64,000 nt of DNA from Trileptium ribeirensis (GCA_030248225.1 JASANE010018493.1:1-64000), one strand, 5' to 3'. Counted from the stretch's first letter, positions 11,511 through 63,900 are shown. The notes: a model not told the origin generated them from the sequence alone. Translations and numbers: made by a program.

Positions 11511-12449
11511 AACTTGTAATACAGCTAATTTAGTTAAACGTGCGTTAAGTCATTTTCATGCACGGCTTTAACTATATAACCTGTGTTACAAATATTGATT
11601 CACAATACACACTATATCATATCTAAGACATTATACGGGAAAGGGTTAAACACTTAAATTTGCATCAGAACACCAGCAAACCGATTTTATTAAATAAATT
11701 GTTTTATATACACACATACACTGATTGAGACAGTCTCATACAATTTAAAAAATCAGTTTTAAATTAGAATACATGTAATGAGCCTTCAGGGTTTATTCTT
11801 CAAACTTCATATTACTATAATATTGATTGCTATAATTATTTACCAAAATATTAACGTAGTTACACCCATATCGGTTCAAACGTTTTTTGTAAATTGTACC
11901 GACCTTTTTTTAAACTGAAAGGTAACAAAAACATGTCTCTGATGAAACTCGAAAATCATACTATTTAAAAGTTTAGTGTTCACCGTTGAAAAATTTAGAA
12001 GTCATACAGTTTACTAATATTTGTCAACTACTCATATCCCGTTTAATACTAGCTAACGCATTTAAATACCAATACCAACCAATTTTGTTCAGCACCAAAA
12101 GATTAGGTCTTGCAGCAGGAAAGTTGACGAAAAATTGTTTGCCGGGGACTGATAAATGTTTTAAGTACGATGCGAACTTGCTTCCGCTTTTTTAGGAACA
12201 AGAATTTAAAAACGAAAAAAAGCGTAGATTTTTTAGAAACAAACGGAACTAGCGTGGTCTATACATAATTGTCAATAGTGGCATTATTGCAAATAAATTT
12301 CATTACTGTTTTCGAGCTAACATTACTGCTGTAAATTATGGACATTCGCTTACAGCAGCAGCAAATTATATTGCGTAGTATTTTTTGAGTTTTGCTAACA
12401 AACAATAGTTGTAATAGTTGTAGCAACGGCTTGTCGTACATTCAGAAAT

Positions 12450-12540
12450 TTGTACGCACGGTTTTGACGAGTCAAACGAGTGCGATAGAACGACATTGAA
12501 CGAGTAAACTGTACAACCGTGCGTACAAATATTTGATTGC
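12450..12540. repeat. Palindromic module (left, inner)
   Basis: A shorter relative of the outer module. GTACGCACGG on the left pairs with CCGTGCGTAC on the right, around TTGACGAGTCAAACGAGTGCG. About 850 bp of unrelated AT-rich sequence separates it from the outer module. Confidence 0.75.
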
Positions 12541-13394
12541 ACAACTAACCATGCTACAAATAGCCTGTGACATAGTTGCAGCACAGTTTTATATAATATA
12601 AACTGTTGTACAAGGTGAATTGTAACACAGCTTATATAGTTAAATCCGTGCATCAAAATGACTTAATGCGTCGTTCACAGAGATCTGCGTGCACGAAAAG
12701 CACACCGTAAGCTATTGCAACTACGATATATTTTCGTTATGTTATGGCAGAGTGTAAAGCTTTTCTATTTTGGTTCCAACAATAGCGTTGCCCATAAATA
12801 TTGTTGCAATAACGTTTGCTTTTAGCGCACATAACAGAGAAACTATATTGTTGTTGCAACATCAATAGCTTGCTCAGTGCCATTGTAGCGACAATAGAAT
12901 CTAACACAAATGCAGCGACAATAGTTTTCTCGTAGCATGTTAGCAACATTAGCGGTTACGGATATATTTAACTGCAATATAATGATGGCTTCTATTGCAT
13001 TAACGATAAAAATTTGGTAGCTATTGTAACGACAATAGTATTCATAAATTAATGTCGTGTTTATGTTCATAAATATTAATGTGATTGCTATAAATGTTGG
13101 GCTATTGTTTCAACAATAAGGATAGATTATGATTTGTACCTGGCTTATTTAATTTTTATATGGAACCTTAATATGGTTGGCCCAGGTAGCTCTGAGGGGG
13201 AATACGTTATATAGTTAGAAAAAACAGCGCATAACTATGGGTTCGGCGAATTAGGCTTAGTGTATGTCTTATATATGAGCCTAAGCTTAAGCTTAGTATG
13301 CCGAGACACCAGGTATCGGCTTAGCTACAGGGTACCGGGGTACCCTACACTAACTTTGGCTGTTCTTGTAAGCTGCAGCCTCCTTCCATATTAG

Positions 13395-14150
13395 CATCAG
13401 CAATAATTTACCGAACTGTGGTGGGCACCGTATGCAGTTTATATGGTATGGTTGACACTGATATTTCTGAGTAATTATTAAACTAGCGATAGACATTGCT
13501 TCAATGAATATTAAGTTAAGTACATATCGCCAGCCGTACAGTCTTTATGTACTGGAGCTCTGCGTTCCCTCGGGTGAGGGGGTTATTGCTACAACAATAC
13601 AGACAGCGTATTGTTAGTGCTGAAATGGGCAATTCAATATTATGATCAAACATAAATATGGTTAAAATAACCGTACCGAGAATGCAAAATATAATCAAAG
13701 AACAGCATACAGAATATAATCAGTTTAAAACTGACTGAAAACCAATGAAAAAGGCATGAAATCTTAGTGCTGGACTATGAATAACCTGATCATCGAATTC
13801 AACCTAACGACAAACATATATAAAGCATTGTCCATTTATGTACTGCACGCTATATATAGAGAGCTGAAGACAGACTATATTCTGGTAAAAATTTATAGAC
13901 ACTAAACGTATTGAAAACCTTTGAAAAGGCATGAAGTATCCGTAGATAACCAAACATCCCATGCAGCGTATCGAAAAATGACGTTTCTGGATTCTCTACA
14001 CGCGATATATAGGCAAACAACTGAAGACTTACTATATCCTGCAAATCACGTCCATTGTCATTAAACCCATTAAAACCAACTAGTAAGGCACGAAATATTC
14101 ATCACCGACTGTAGATAAGAAACCGTCTTATTCAGCATATCGAGAAACCA
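13395..14150. repeat. Foldback centre with three diverged copies of a unit of about 170 bp
   Basis: Copies begin near 13738, 13912 and 14073. Each starts with a version of AAAACCAATGAAAAAGGCAT and contains a 'CGATATATAGGCAAACAACTGAAGAC'-like stretch (best seen near 13850 and 14005) about 110 bp later. Spacing is about 160-175 bp. No coding potential is seen. Confidence 0.65.
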
Positions 14151-14925
14151 TATCAAGGAAGCGTGATAGTCGCATATGGAAGGAAGCAGCAGCTTACGAG
14201 AACAGCCAAAATTAGCGTAAGATACCCAGTAGGTAGGCCGATACCCGGTGTCTCGGTATACTAAGCTTATGCTCATATATAAGACGTACACTAAGCCTAA
14301 GTAGCCGAACCCCAGTTCTGCGCTTCTTTCTAACGATATAACGTATTGCCTCTCAGGGTTACCTGGGCCAACCATATTAAGCTTTCATTTAAATATTAAA
14401 TAAGCCAGGTACAAATAATAAGTTATGTTTATTGTTGAAACAATAGGCCAAATTTTTGTAGGAATCGCATTAATATTTGCGAACAGAAACACGACATTAA
14501 TTTATGAATGCTATTGTCGTTACAATAGCTACCAAATTTTTATCGTTAATGCAATAGAAGCCAGCATTATATTGCAGTTAAATATACTCGTAACTGCTAA
14601 TGTTGCTAACATGCTACGAGAAAAATATTGTCGCTGCATTTGTGTTAGATTGTATTGTCGCTACAATGGCATTGAGCAAGCTATTTATGTTGCAACAACA
14701 ATATAGTTTCTTTGTTATGTGCACTAAAACAAACGTTATTGCAACAACAATATTTATGGGCAACGCTATTGTTGGAACCAAAATAGAAAAGCTTTACACT
14801 CTGCAATAACATAACGAAAATATATCGTCTTTGCAATAGCTTACGGTGTGCTTTTCGTGCACGCAGATCTCTGTGAACGATGCATAACACATGTTTAGTA
14901 AATTAGCTGTATTACAAGTCATTTG

Positions 14926-15063
14926 TAGCACTGCCGGGCGTGCGTTAAGTGATTTGTACGCACGGTTGTGTTGTTTAACTTGTTCAAACTCGTGCTGACG
15001 CACTCGTCTGAACTCGTTACAACCGTGCGTGCAAATCTCTTAACGCACGATGGCTGTGCTACA
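14926..15063. repeat. Palindromic end module (right)
   Basis: Reverse complement of the left outer module. It runs from GTAGCACTGCCGGGCGTGCG through ACTCGTGCTGACGCACTCGT to TTAACGCACGATGGCTGTGC. Its own two halves also pair with each other. Confidence 0.85.
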
Positions 15064-15164
15064 CCTGTTACTTAATCTTCCTGTAATTAATAATATTATT
15101 AGTAACAACAATTTGTTAAACTGGTTACTACACAACACATAAATTTTTTGTGAGGGATAAGTAC

Positions 15165-15300
15165 CTGAGTGTATTGTAAGCTCTAAGCAATCGCTTGTTT
15201 ATAGTTCAGTTGCTCTACACACAAGGGTTGGATTCGAAATCACAAAACGCGAATTCAATTCTTTGCATGAGAATATATATACTTCATTGTTATTACACCA
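15165..15300 (+). mobile_element. Possible tRNA-like SINE fragment
   Basis: TATAGTTCAGTTGCTCTACAC resembles an A box, and GGGTTGGATTCGAAATC about 15 bp later resembles a B box. It is short and degenerate, and lies between the foldback and the rabphilin 3' end, so it may fall within the rabphilin 3' untranslated region. Confidence 0.35.
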
Positions 15301-15524
15301 AATGCAAATTTGTTCAACAAAGTTTTATGGTTTTATGAATTAACTACATACAAAAAAAATTGGGTACAATGAGTGCACTTACAACACGATAACTTTATGA
15401 TACATTAAATAATCCGTATATAAATGTTATATTATCTGTCAGCTTAAATAATTACATTTCTCAATGATATTTCCTGTTGGAATTCAGTAGTCGGAATGTG
15501 CAGAGATAAAAACCGGGAAATCGT

Positions 15525-54224
<38,700 letters not shown>

Positions 54225-54251
54225 ATTGTTCAGTTGCGTGCGGCTGGATTA

Positions 54252-54254
54252 GCT
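54252..54254 (-). promoter_or_regulatory. Possible 3' splice acceptor in the 5' UTR
   Basis: Upstream of the ATG the minus strand reads TTTTAGCTTGCAG and then 28 nt of leader. This looks like an acceptor, so a non-coding first exon (or a trans-spliced leader, if the species uses one) may join here. Inference only. Confidence 0.35.
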
Positions 54255-55199
54255 GCAAGCTAAAAGTCTTGACAAACCGAGGGCTTTCTATTTGTAGACA
54301 GGTCTTTTAATGAATATAATATTGCGACAATTTGTTGTACAATACTGAGATTATAGCATGCTCTATATGGTACATTTTACATATAAATTGTAACAAGCTA
54401 CCCTGTCGGAAACACATACTATGTGTCAAGAACTTTTGTTTGAAAACGAAGACGTTTCTTCTTAAAAGAAGAATGTCACAGCAGTCATGTTGCTATTAAC
54501 AATAGGATTTATGCGCCTGGACTACATATAGTTAATTAAATATAAACTTTACGACGGTTCATGCATAATGTATGGTTTTTGAAACATGTCAAATTATTTG
54601 ACTTTCGCGTTTGCGAATATGCTATCTATGAAATAGCAAGAATGAATTCAGACCTGGTAAAGTTGATAATATAATTTTCGATGTCATCAATTCTCGGAAT
54701 TCCTAAATGTTTTCATCTCAATTGTAGTCAACAAATCCGAGACGTTTGCTGCATGCCATTTTTACCTGGCATGCAGACTCCAGCGGTCGGATCTGAAAAT
54801 GCTTTTATGACTATAATAGATACGTGCAGTGCAATTAAAGCTGTAATGCACACTCTGACAGAAGGTGAAATCAATGTCACAGCCTGACGGCTGTGACAAA
54901 AACACTGTCTGATATATTAACATTGCTATTTTATGCTATTATTCAGCAAAGCAACACAAATGGTGCTTCAGTCTGTTGGAAAAATTTCTTCAAAGCGATT
55001 TTGAATAATCGAGCTAGAGAAGCGCTATGTCTAACACAAATTATTATATTATTTGCTAAAGCCCAATGATTAGGCTAAAGTAAAAATGAAAAAAGCCAGG
55101 AACATAACAGCCATGAAGGACACCGATCTAGAATACATGATATGATGATGCGTCGCTTAGTACTACATTGAGGCAAAGTATCATAATTTAAATTACATA
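54255..55199. other. Upstream region of rabphilin
   Basis: Presumed 5' flank or first intron. No TATA box or CpG-rich promoter is evident on the minus strand. A perfect 9-bp-stem hairpin (GTCACAGCC-TGAC-GGCTGTGAC) lies at 54876-54897. The plus-strand frame 54681-54887 is unrecognised. Confidence 0.4.
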
Positions 55200-55530
55200 T
55201 ATAGATGTTTAAGGTCCGTCCAGTCAGAAGTAGATGGTTCAGGTGAAGGTGGGGTAATTTTTTTTTGAAATTTATTAGAGCTCATGATTTTTAAAAATTT
55301 TGCCAAAATTTGTTCTCTAATTGTTGCCAATTTATCAAATTTTCTGCAAATTTTACATAAATTTAACAATTTGTACTAGTTTTTTTACCAATGTAACTCA
55401 ATGTTTCCCAAATTTCCTCTAAATTTCCGCGCTCTTTTGTCGCGGGGTAGATTGAGAGCCTTGAGGGATAAATATCACTTGACGTAGGTCCGACGCTCAG
55501 GGGGTTGCTTTCTCAGATTTGGCTGTTTTT
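55200..55530 (+). mobile_element. GC-capped dispersed repeat, copy 3
   Basis: Starts AAGGTCCGTCCAGTCAGAAG, then has about 180 bp of AAATTTTnnnCAATTT-like sequence, then a GC-rich end (CGCGGGGTAG, GGTCCGACGCTCAGGGGGTT). Layout and end words match the copy at 24930-25340. Confidence 0.55.
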
Positions 55531-55594
55531 CGACTTAGCGTAAGAATCGTTTCACGCAATTGCGCTAGACAGGTCAGTTTTTAAGATCATTGTT

Positions 55595-55880
55595 CTTAAC
55601 GTTTACATGCCCATCTATGCACATTAGCATCAGCGCGTAACACAATGGCATGTGTTTACTGCATCTGTCGTGTGGCGATTGTACGTATGCTGTTATTCGC
55701 TCGCTTTATGCGTTTCCTTGTGCAATCAGGCAATATTTCTTAGATAGCTCGTTGGCTTGCGTACGCCGCTCGCAGTAATACGACCTTAGTGTTAAATCAT
55801 TGATGTAGGCTCGAGTTTATCAAATATTGCGCAACAGCCATTTAATCTGTTCATGAAAGAGTTAAACTGAAATTTTTTAA
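55595..55880 (+). mobile_element. tRNA-like SINE copy
   Basis: Head TTTACATGCCCATCTATGCA, middle GCTGTTATTCGCTCGCTTTA, then GATAGCTCGTTGGCTTGCG (A box). The B box (GTGTTAAATCATTG) is degenerate. The tail is GAGTTTATCAAATATTGCGC. It follows the GC-capped repeat by about 65 bp. Confidence 0.65.
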
Positions 55881-58800
55881 CCCTTGAGTTGAAAACGCTC
55901 GTAACACCTGGCATTAATTCGGCCGCAGGTGATGCGCTAGTTTGAGGTATTTGGTAGAAGTATGATAATTGCTTATACCAAATTGCTCAAATCGATATAG
56001 AACCTACTACACGCTCCTTTCTTATTGCATTCATCAACAGTATACTTTTTAATTGAATTACTTAGGCAATTACCTATTGTTTTATCTACTATTTCTTCCA
56101 CCGGTACCGCACCTTTAAACACAACGTACCCAAACGTAGCATATAGTAAATTCACATGCCTAGTGTGTAAGGTACATTAACGAAAAACATTAGCAAAGGA
56201 ATGCATTCTTTATAACTATTTCGTATTCGATAACCATATCAAATGATCCACATATATGCAATTAGAACTTGCTCGTTAGAGTTCAAATTTAAAGAGTAAG
56301 CATGTCTGTGATCCTGTGCCATTAAGCCCATCACGAAACTGTAACATTTCTTTTTAGAAATTTTCTACACATTTTAAATAAACATTTTGTTTTCGTAATT
56401 ATAGAGTTTGTGAAAATAAACATTGATTTAATTTAAAGTCGGCAGAGAGGGTCTCGGGATTTTTTTCCTGGGAGGGGTCCGATGCCTTAATTTTTGTCAT
56501 AATATCACTGCTGTGTCAGGGAGATCTGTTTGTAATGGCATAGTCACCTTGCGAAATTTGCCGTTTTCAACAGGGGAAGGGGTGCTTAATATAATTTTCC
56601 ATTCACCCTGTCTTGGCGAAGTTGGCGGTACGGATCTTCGGTGTCTCCCTTTGGCTGCTCTGAAAATCAGTGGTGTTGTTTAGTTAGTTTTAAAAATTTG
56701 TAAATTCAAAAATGCATACCCAAAACAAACAAAAATATGTGGTAAAGCTAAAATTGTAAATATATACCTATAGCAAATATATGGGACACATGCGGATTGG
56801 GATAGACTTCAAGTAAAATGTGCGCGGTATCCTAGCAGTGCACTTAATATAAGTCTACATATGTCAAAGCCATACAAGTAAGAAGAAAGTAGCTGTTTAG
56901 CTTAAAATGCACTATGATCAGCTATAATAATAACTGATCACGAAATGGTTATTATCAAATATCTGCTGATATTCCTAACAGAACTAATAAATAATAATAA
57001 CATAATTAGCATATCATAATTACAATGCTTTGCCTTGTAAAAATTTCTGGGTTTTACTATTTGCCAAGGTATGTAAATGCCAACAGTATTCGGCATGTTC
57101 ATAAGTATCTTAGTCAACAAAAGCCTTGCCGCTCTTCATTCGCAGAAAGCAACTGCAGTATGTAATCAATGTACGTTGTACACCGTTAGCTTGCATGAAA
57201 TTATGTTATCAAGTCTTCAGTTGACAACAAAAAACCTCGTTTCAGTTAAAATGTGCTCAATCAGGTAATCTGACATATCAATCGTTTCTTGGCGGACACC
57301 TTTTATTTATATGTATTTATTACGTTCGAAAGTAAGTACATATCCATTTATTGCCCACGTTCTGGAACTATAAGGCTAGAATTTAAGTACTTTCAAATTG
57401 TAATGCTTTACCATGTTTGCATCCCAAAATTCTGCAGTTTTGTATCTGGAATAATTCTGGGCTAGAAGAACGTTATTGATCGTGATTAAAAATATAACAG
57501 CTTAGTGGTTTATGTTATTTATTAGCCAAAACTTTACGGTATTGCAGCGGGATACGTAGCTTAGTATTAGAATTCAACATTTTCGTGGGAAAGCTATTTC
57601 TGAAGTGTCAAACATTGTTCCATCACAGGCGAATTGATTAATATAGTATGCACACCAAGCAATTTTAGCAGTAGCGTAGGAACAAATTTAGTGCAAATAA
57701 CCGACTAGACATCTGCTTGGAAATGTTTTCATTTGATAGTGAAAGTTTCATCCTACGACAGATGACGGCATGATTGTATTATGCATTTGTCCCTTTTATA
57801 GTACGCCCTTAAATAGTGTACCAAATCAAACTCTGCCACTTAGAAACAACGCATTTTCAGTTATATAAGACCAGGATATATAACCTAAAATTCTGTGAAC
57901 ACTCCGCATTCATGTCCTCGACATCTATATACTTTGCTAAACATCACTTTTCTATTCGAAGCATACTTAATATAGAGACAATATAAGGAGACTTTTCCGA
58001 GAAGGTCTCGCAGTTAACTGTGTACATATAAAAAATTTTTGATTATCGATGTGCTGCATAAAGTGACCACTATAATCATTTGGTGAAAAAGGTGACGAAA
58101 TTTATTTAAATGTATCTGTGTTTGGTATCTCTGTTTATAATATTATGGCTTTTCTGCGTACTCCGTCTATATCTATATTACGTATAATTTTAAAGTTTTA
58201 AATTAAGTACTACATTGCTGATCTTTCAATTATAGAGATTCTCAGAGTAGTGGAAAACGATAATGTTGTTTTAACAAAACCAATACGATGAATTTAGCCA
58301 AGCTTATATGTAACATTTAGCCCATTCCATCTGCAACATCCAGTGTTCAATCCTGATATAGTTAACTCCCACTAGTTGCGAACGCTTGGGCCACTTAAGT
58401 TCACCAACATATCTTGCATAGATAATCTATGGATTGTTCTAAAGTTGCAAGTAAACCATTTGACTAAATAAAATAGAGAGTGTTCAGTTCATTAATTGTT
58501 CTTTTACTTTCAAATCAATCCAATTGCATTAATAAACCCTGTCGTGTATAATGTGATATGTAGACCTATTATTGCAATCCGTTTTGTAACACATTCATTT
58601 TTATTATTTCTGAAGAAAACCTGCTTTTTTGGTCCTATATTAGCATTAAATCAAGGTATATTCCGCCTTTGGATACTGTAAATAGCATATATACCGAAAT
58701 GGCTGGCGTTAAACAGGAACGTAAAGCAACTAATATGATCATTAGCAGGCTAAATAGTTTACGTTGGCAATTCGCGACTGCAAAATCAAAGCCATTAATA

Positions 58801-61800
58801 ACAGAACCACCGCCGAAATAGCAACGAGACATTATGAGCTTGATTTTTTCATCGCGTGACATAGTAGAACAAAGCCTTTTAGATGTTCATAATCAAGACA
58901 GGAATTAATTACTTTAAAAGTCAAGGTACATCTAACACTAAAGACATTACCAAAATTAGCTACCTTAACTAGCTTGCTTGCTTTATAATATACGAAGTCA
59001 GGATCCGTGATGAGATAGTGGTTTATGGTAGCAGAATGCATGATTCATACAATCTAGATTTCATGATAAAGAATAACTTATTTTATCGAATATCAATCAA
59101 GGAAATAGTGCCGTTAGAAAAGATAACCCTTCAATATCGAAGTGTATAAAGTGCTTTTTGGGTACATCTTTGGTCGATTATTCTGAAATTAGTGCTGAGT
59201 ACGGTCTGCTTCTCAGTGAACACCATTTTCCATAATGTTTATGTAATATAATGACAATTTTGCTATGGTATAACTCAGTCCTCGAGTTTGCAGGTATTCA
59301 ACATAGGGTCTAATGATATTCAGTTTCACACATGGAAATGTCAATATGCCCCACGTTTCAGTGAAAGCAGCTACTCATAGTTTAAGCGGTAATACTGCAC
59401 TACTAGCTGCAGAACTTAGTTCGTGTCACCAAATAGAGATAGAATATCAACCCAATTATCTATCATTTTTCAACGCATTAGCGGACAACGTTGCCTGTGC
59501 AATGATATTTCAACTAGTTAGCGGCAGTACGAAGTACGAAGAAGCGCACTGCTGGCTTATAGATTTATTTTAACTTGTAGTGAATTCATATTTAGCTGCG
59601 GAATGCATATATAGCCGGGGTTTAGGATTCTGACACCGCCTGATGCTGTTCGTCTATTATGTGCATTGTACGGAGTTTAATATGCGAATCAAATGGGGCT
59701 TTGGTTCATATGAATGTCATGCCATTTTATCAGCTGACAGGAGTACAACCTTAGGTTTGGTACATATCATATTGAAATTTTTCCTGTCAGAGATATTACC
59801 TGGAAATCAGAATACCAGTATCACACATTATAGTTTGAAATATTTACTCTATGTGAAAAAACAAAAACTAGCAGAAATTCACACATCTCATAAGCAGGTT
59901 CGGACACTTACTTGCTGATTCACTTTATGGTAGATTCAATCAATTAACGAATCTCGTACATTTCGTTAGGGACATGTAAAATTTTAAATGTTTGCTTCAT
60001 GAGCTATGCATTCTCACTTATTTATAAATACATACAACATAAAAAATTGCTACTTGTGATTTGGCTCAAACTGTAAGAATAAAGCGTGTGTGTGCTTTAA
60101 AACACATATTTAATTTCCGATACTCTTGTAATGGCTCACCTCAAGGTCAAAATTACATCGCAATATTGTTTTAATTACTGACTTGATCTCGGCAATGAAG
60201 ATATATTTTCGGTAACATATTTCAATACAATTATAATGAGTTTCAGGTTTCTAAGAAATCTAATCGGTATATATGTTATATTTCACGTGGTATTACCTGA
60301 ACGGCTATAATGTGACCGTAATATTTTTAATAAAAGAAGCAGATAATCTTTACCTTTAATTACCTTATAACGAAATCTTGTTTATATTAAAAGGAAAAAG
60401 ATAACTATCTTATCTAATACTGCGTTATTGCAATATAATATGCTACAGTGGTGACAGCATGATAAAATGTAAAGCGTGATTGGCTTCCTACGACTAAATT
60501 TGCTGAAACTAGGTAACAATATTAACATAAGCGACAATTTTGAACCATTAAATGCTATTCTATAGAATTGTAGCAACAAACTTGAACACTTTCATATCGC
60601 TTAGAGGTACTGGATATGCTCATCAGTCCACTAGCAGATCTTGGATTTTTAAAGGTGAAAATACGGCCACGCGTACAATTATAAATATCTGTTAAGGCCT
60701 AACTGATAATTTGCTGACATAAATGTGAAGTTGAAAACGCACAACCACTGCACGTAGCTAAATATGTAGCTCGTATAAGCGATACTATTTCTTAGCATAA
60801 AATATAACTAATACACATCAGTCATCAGTTGCCGTTTACATTTTATACAAAAGTCTAATTTGAAGTTTTGGGCTAATTTTTTCATTTGAACACCAACTGA
60901 TCCAGACATCTGTCCATGATTCTGTCTAACCACAAATTATTTCTAGTTCGTATAACCATTTTTAGATTTTATGCTAGCAGCATCATTTCAAATCAGCACT
61001 TCAAGCTTCAGTAATACGCATACATATTTACCGAAAGATCATGATATATTGAACCAAAGCATTACATCATAGCTCGCTTTTATAGTTAGGTAATTCTATT
61101 GGGTCGAATTAATAAATTCACACAAAAACGTTTTCACTATACCGAAAGTTACTTTCGGTATGAGTACATGCATTATAAGCACATTTCACTGTATTTGAGC
61201 TTTCAAATGTAGCTGAAATTTTATAATTAGGATTCAGTTCTCATACTCAAACATGTTTCTTTTCGATTTAACATTTCGACAATCCATTATATAAAATAGA
61301 TTTAGTTTTCACATTATGCATTTTATGTAGAAAATATATATATAAATTAATTCGGTAATATCGACGAACTTGCTGACAATTTGATAGAATTGTAATTGTA
61401 CTTTACAGTTAAAACTTTTACGCTGGGACATTATATCGGCATTGTTTTCTTGAAAATAATAAAATGAACCAGGTTAATTGTCAAAAACTGAACTTCTACT
61501 GAAATATAAGCTGGGTCGAGTAGTAATTTTCTAAGAGAAATGTGTAATTGCAGTATTTAGAGTCCAGATAAAAATGACGTACAATCCACAGTGGTTGAAA
61601 AAACGGGCCTTGAACTTGGAACCTTGGCGTGGAAAACATTTATTCAATTCCATTGCACCGAAAGTGCTTGCAGTCGGGCTAAATAAAGGAATGTTTGTGC
61701 TTTATGTTTATATACCCTGCCGCAATATATCATAGAAATTGACGAATACGCTCCTGTGACAATGTATCGCATTCCTCTAGCTTTCGTAGGATTTATCCTA

Positions 61801-63900
61801 CGGATTACCTAACAAATCTATCAGTCTGCTAGTAAAATCTCAGTTCAGCGTTTAAATATATGTATTACTGTTATAGCTATTTTTAGTATCGGAAATTTCT
61901 CCAATCGCTATTCCAAAAGAAAGCATACCTCTAGTTTTATGAGAATAAATGTACGACCAGGTTCCATTTGATGGGAAAATTTGTTGAAATAAAGCAGCTC
62001 AGCTGCTGATTATAAAATCTTCCATAAGCAAAGATAAATAAATACACAGTTGGAGAAAGCGGGAAGGCAGTTGCTGTGAAAAAAATGTGATTGCGCAAAA
62101 TTTGAAGCCTAATATAAAAGCTTATTGTATAATCGGTGAATCGATCCACGGACCAAATATTTATGCTCACAACGCCCATTCAGTCGGCCACAGAAGCAAC
62201 AATCGCAATTTCATATTTACAGTATATATACTTATATGATTATGCTGTACCAGCGGTGTCAAACTTGTGACACCAAATCAATGCTAAGTTATTTCATGTC
62301 TTGTGGTTTCGTATATACAGCGCAAGAGCCAAATTGGTAATATTTTGCTTTTTTCATGAATATTAACATAACCATACTATAAACTACAGAATTTAGTTCT
62401 GTGCAAAAGTTCATTTAACAAGAGCGCAAAATCCTACATTGTGTGCTATGCTTATATCATGCTGTATAATTTCTAACTATGAAAAGCTTAATACTTATAT
62501 TTTGATTTTCTGTTGATGTCACTGCGTTAAATGGCGCTGTGCAATTTACGTCTAATCTCGCAATGTATGTCGATCGCCACTTTTTCCTAGCGATTCGCCG
62601 ACAACGTGCGAGGCTAAAGATTGCACCCATACGTAAGTTGTGTTAGAACTGATAACAATAAAAACGTGACACGTTACTGGCCGAGAGCTAACGGTGATAT
62701 GAGGTTATTTAAAGCCAGCTAAGATACATATATCATGCACAGTTATACAATATCCAAAACAATGCACAACCTGAGTGCTGTGATAATATTATAACACTAG
62801 AAAATTGCTAAAAAATAAACCACTTAGATATCGTAAGCATGTAGTCTTTTCCAAGGTAGCAAGTTTTTCTATATTAAAGTAGAAATTTAACACGATATAA
62901 CGGCAAAACAAATCGCATGTTCATGGCAATAAAAATACTAATTAAATGCTATGGGTGATAATACAATTAGAACGGAATCTCTCTAATTTCGACCATTCAC
63001 ACTGATTAAACAGCGTTTATGGTACTATTTACTCATGTCAGTAATCATAAGTAAGGGTATAGAAAAGGATAAGAAATTGTTGGGGTTCTCAAAGCTAATA
63101 GGTAAAACTAAAAACTAAGGACCACTCTACCTTGACATCGATTCTGTGCAATAAACAACGACTAATGTTAATATGCTTATCCGCTGTGACATTTAGCAGA
63201 TGCCTGGCAATTTGACAATTGACCATAACAAACAAGAGTGCTGTATACCTATTTACATGAAACTAAAATATTCTACAGTTAGCCTTATCAGACTTTTGTC
63301 CCTTTTTGGCTATAAAATGTTCACTTTCCAAGATTAATATTTCATTAATATTTATTACGGCAAAGACAACTTTTTGATCTAAAACAGATATATTTAATAA
63401 AAAACAAACATTGTTTAATATTATTGGCAATGTGTTTTGGCTTTGTACAACAACAGAAAAGTTGCACAAAGTTACTGGAAATGTTATATATAAATTTCAA
63501 TTTTAGAGCATCGCTGTTTTGATGTTTATATCGCTCGAGGATGTAAGTATAGTGTAATTTTTAGAATTACTAGCTAAATGCACCTGATGTTAAGAAGTAT
63601 TTGTCAAAATTTAATAATTTATTCATGCCGAAAGCAATCCCTAAATTAATAACGCTAACATGAAAATAATTGTAAACTTTAACTAAACGACAATTTAATT
63701 ATTCAATAATTATGCAGTTTCAAAGTTGAACAAAGTTATATTCTAATAATAACAACTAATGCAGGAACTGCTTCATTGCAGCAGTGACCAACAATAGTAG
63801 CAGAGATATTCTTATAGAAACGAAAGCCAAAAATCCAATAAGTGACACGCATGAAACGTGATATAAATATATATTCACGCGTTACACACATAAGAAAACG
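55881..63900. other. Right intergenic region
   Basis: About 8 kb, AT-rich. A GC-richer patch at 56440-56660 (GGGAGGGGTCCGATGCC) resembles a fragment of the GC-capped family. A 23-bp near-perfect palindrome (ATACCGAAAGT-T-ACTTTCGGTAT) lies at 61139-61161, and a smaller one (CGTAGGAT-TT-ATCCTACG) at 61785-61802. Plus-strand frames 59313-59573 and 59643-59918 have no recognised domain. I see no supportable gene. Confidence 0.5.

Larger units (their letters stand above)
11364..15066. mobile_element. Large foldback (inverted-repeat) element
   Basis: The sequence 12660-13395 reappears as its reverse complement at about 14155-14885. The arms are about 730 bp and clearly diverged, but collinear throughout. 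Examples are GAGATCTGCGTGCACG at 12680 with its complement at 14855, and the block containing GCATGTTAGCAACATTAG. Outside the arms are palindromic modules at 11364-11510, about 12450-12540 and 14926-15063. Between the arms are about 760 bp with a three-copy repeat. The short open frames inside the arms (12843-13070, 14425-14706) arise from repeated TATTGTCGTTACAATA-like motifs and have no known domain. The structure fits a Foldback-type or long-TIR non-autonomous DNA transposon. Confidence 0.75.

Noticed and set aside
12843..14706. Similar peptides of 75 and 93 codons in the two foldback arms, looking like a conserved protein.
   Set aside because: They are the same inverted DNA read twice, built from TATTGTCG/TACAATA words. 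There is no domain and nothing suggests selection on protein.
55973..56155. Minus-strand 60-codon frame (VFKGAVPVEEIVDKTIG), considered as an upstream exon.
   Set aside because: No recognised family and no link by splice phase to exon 1, whose ATG follows an in-frame stop.
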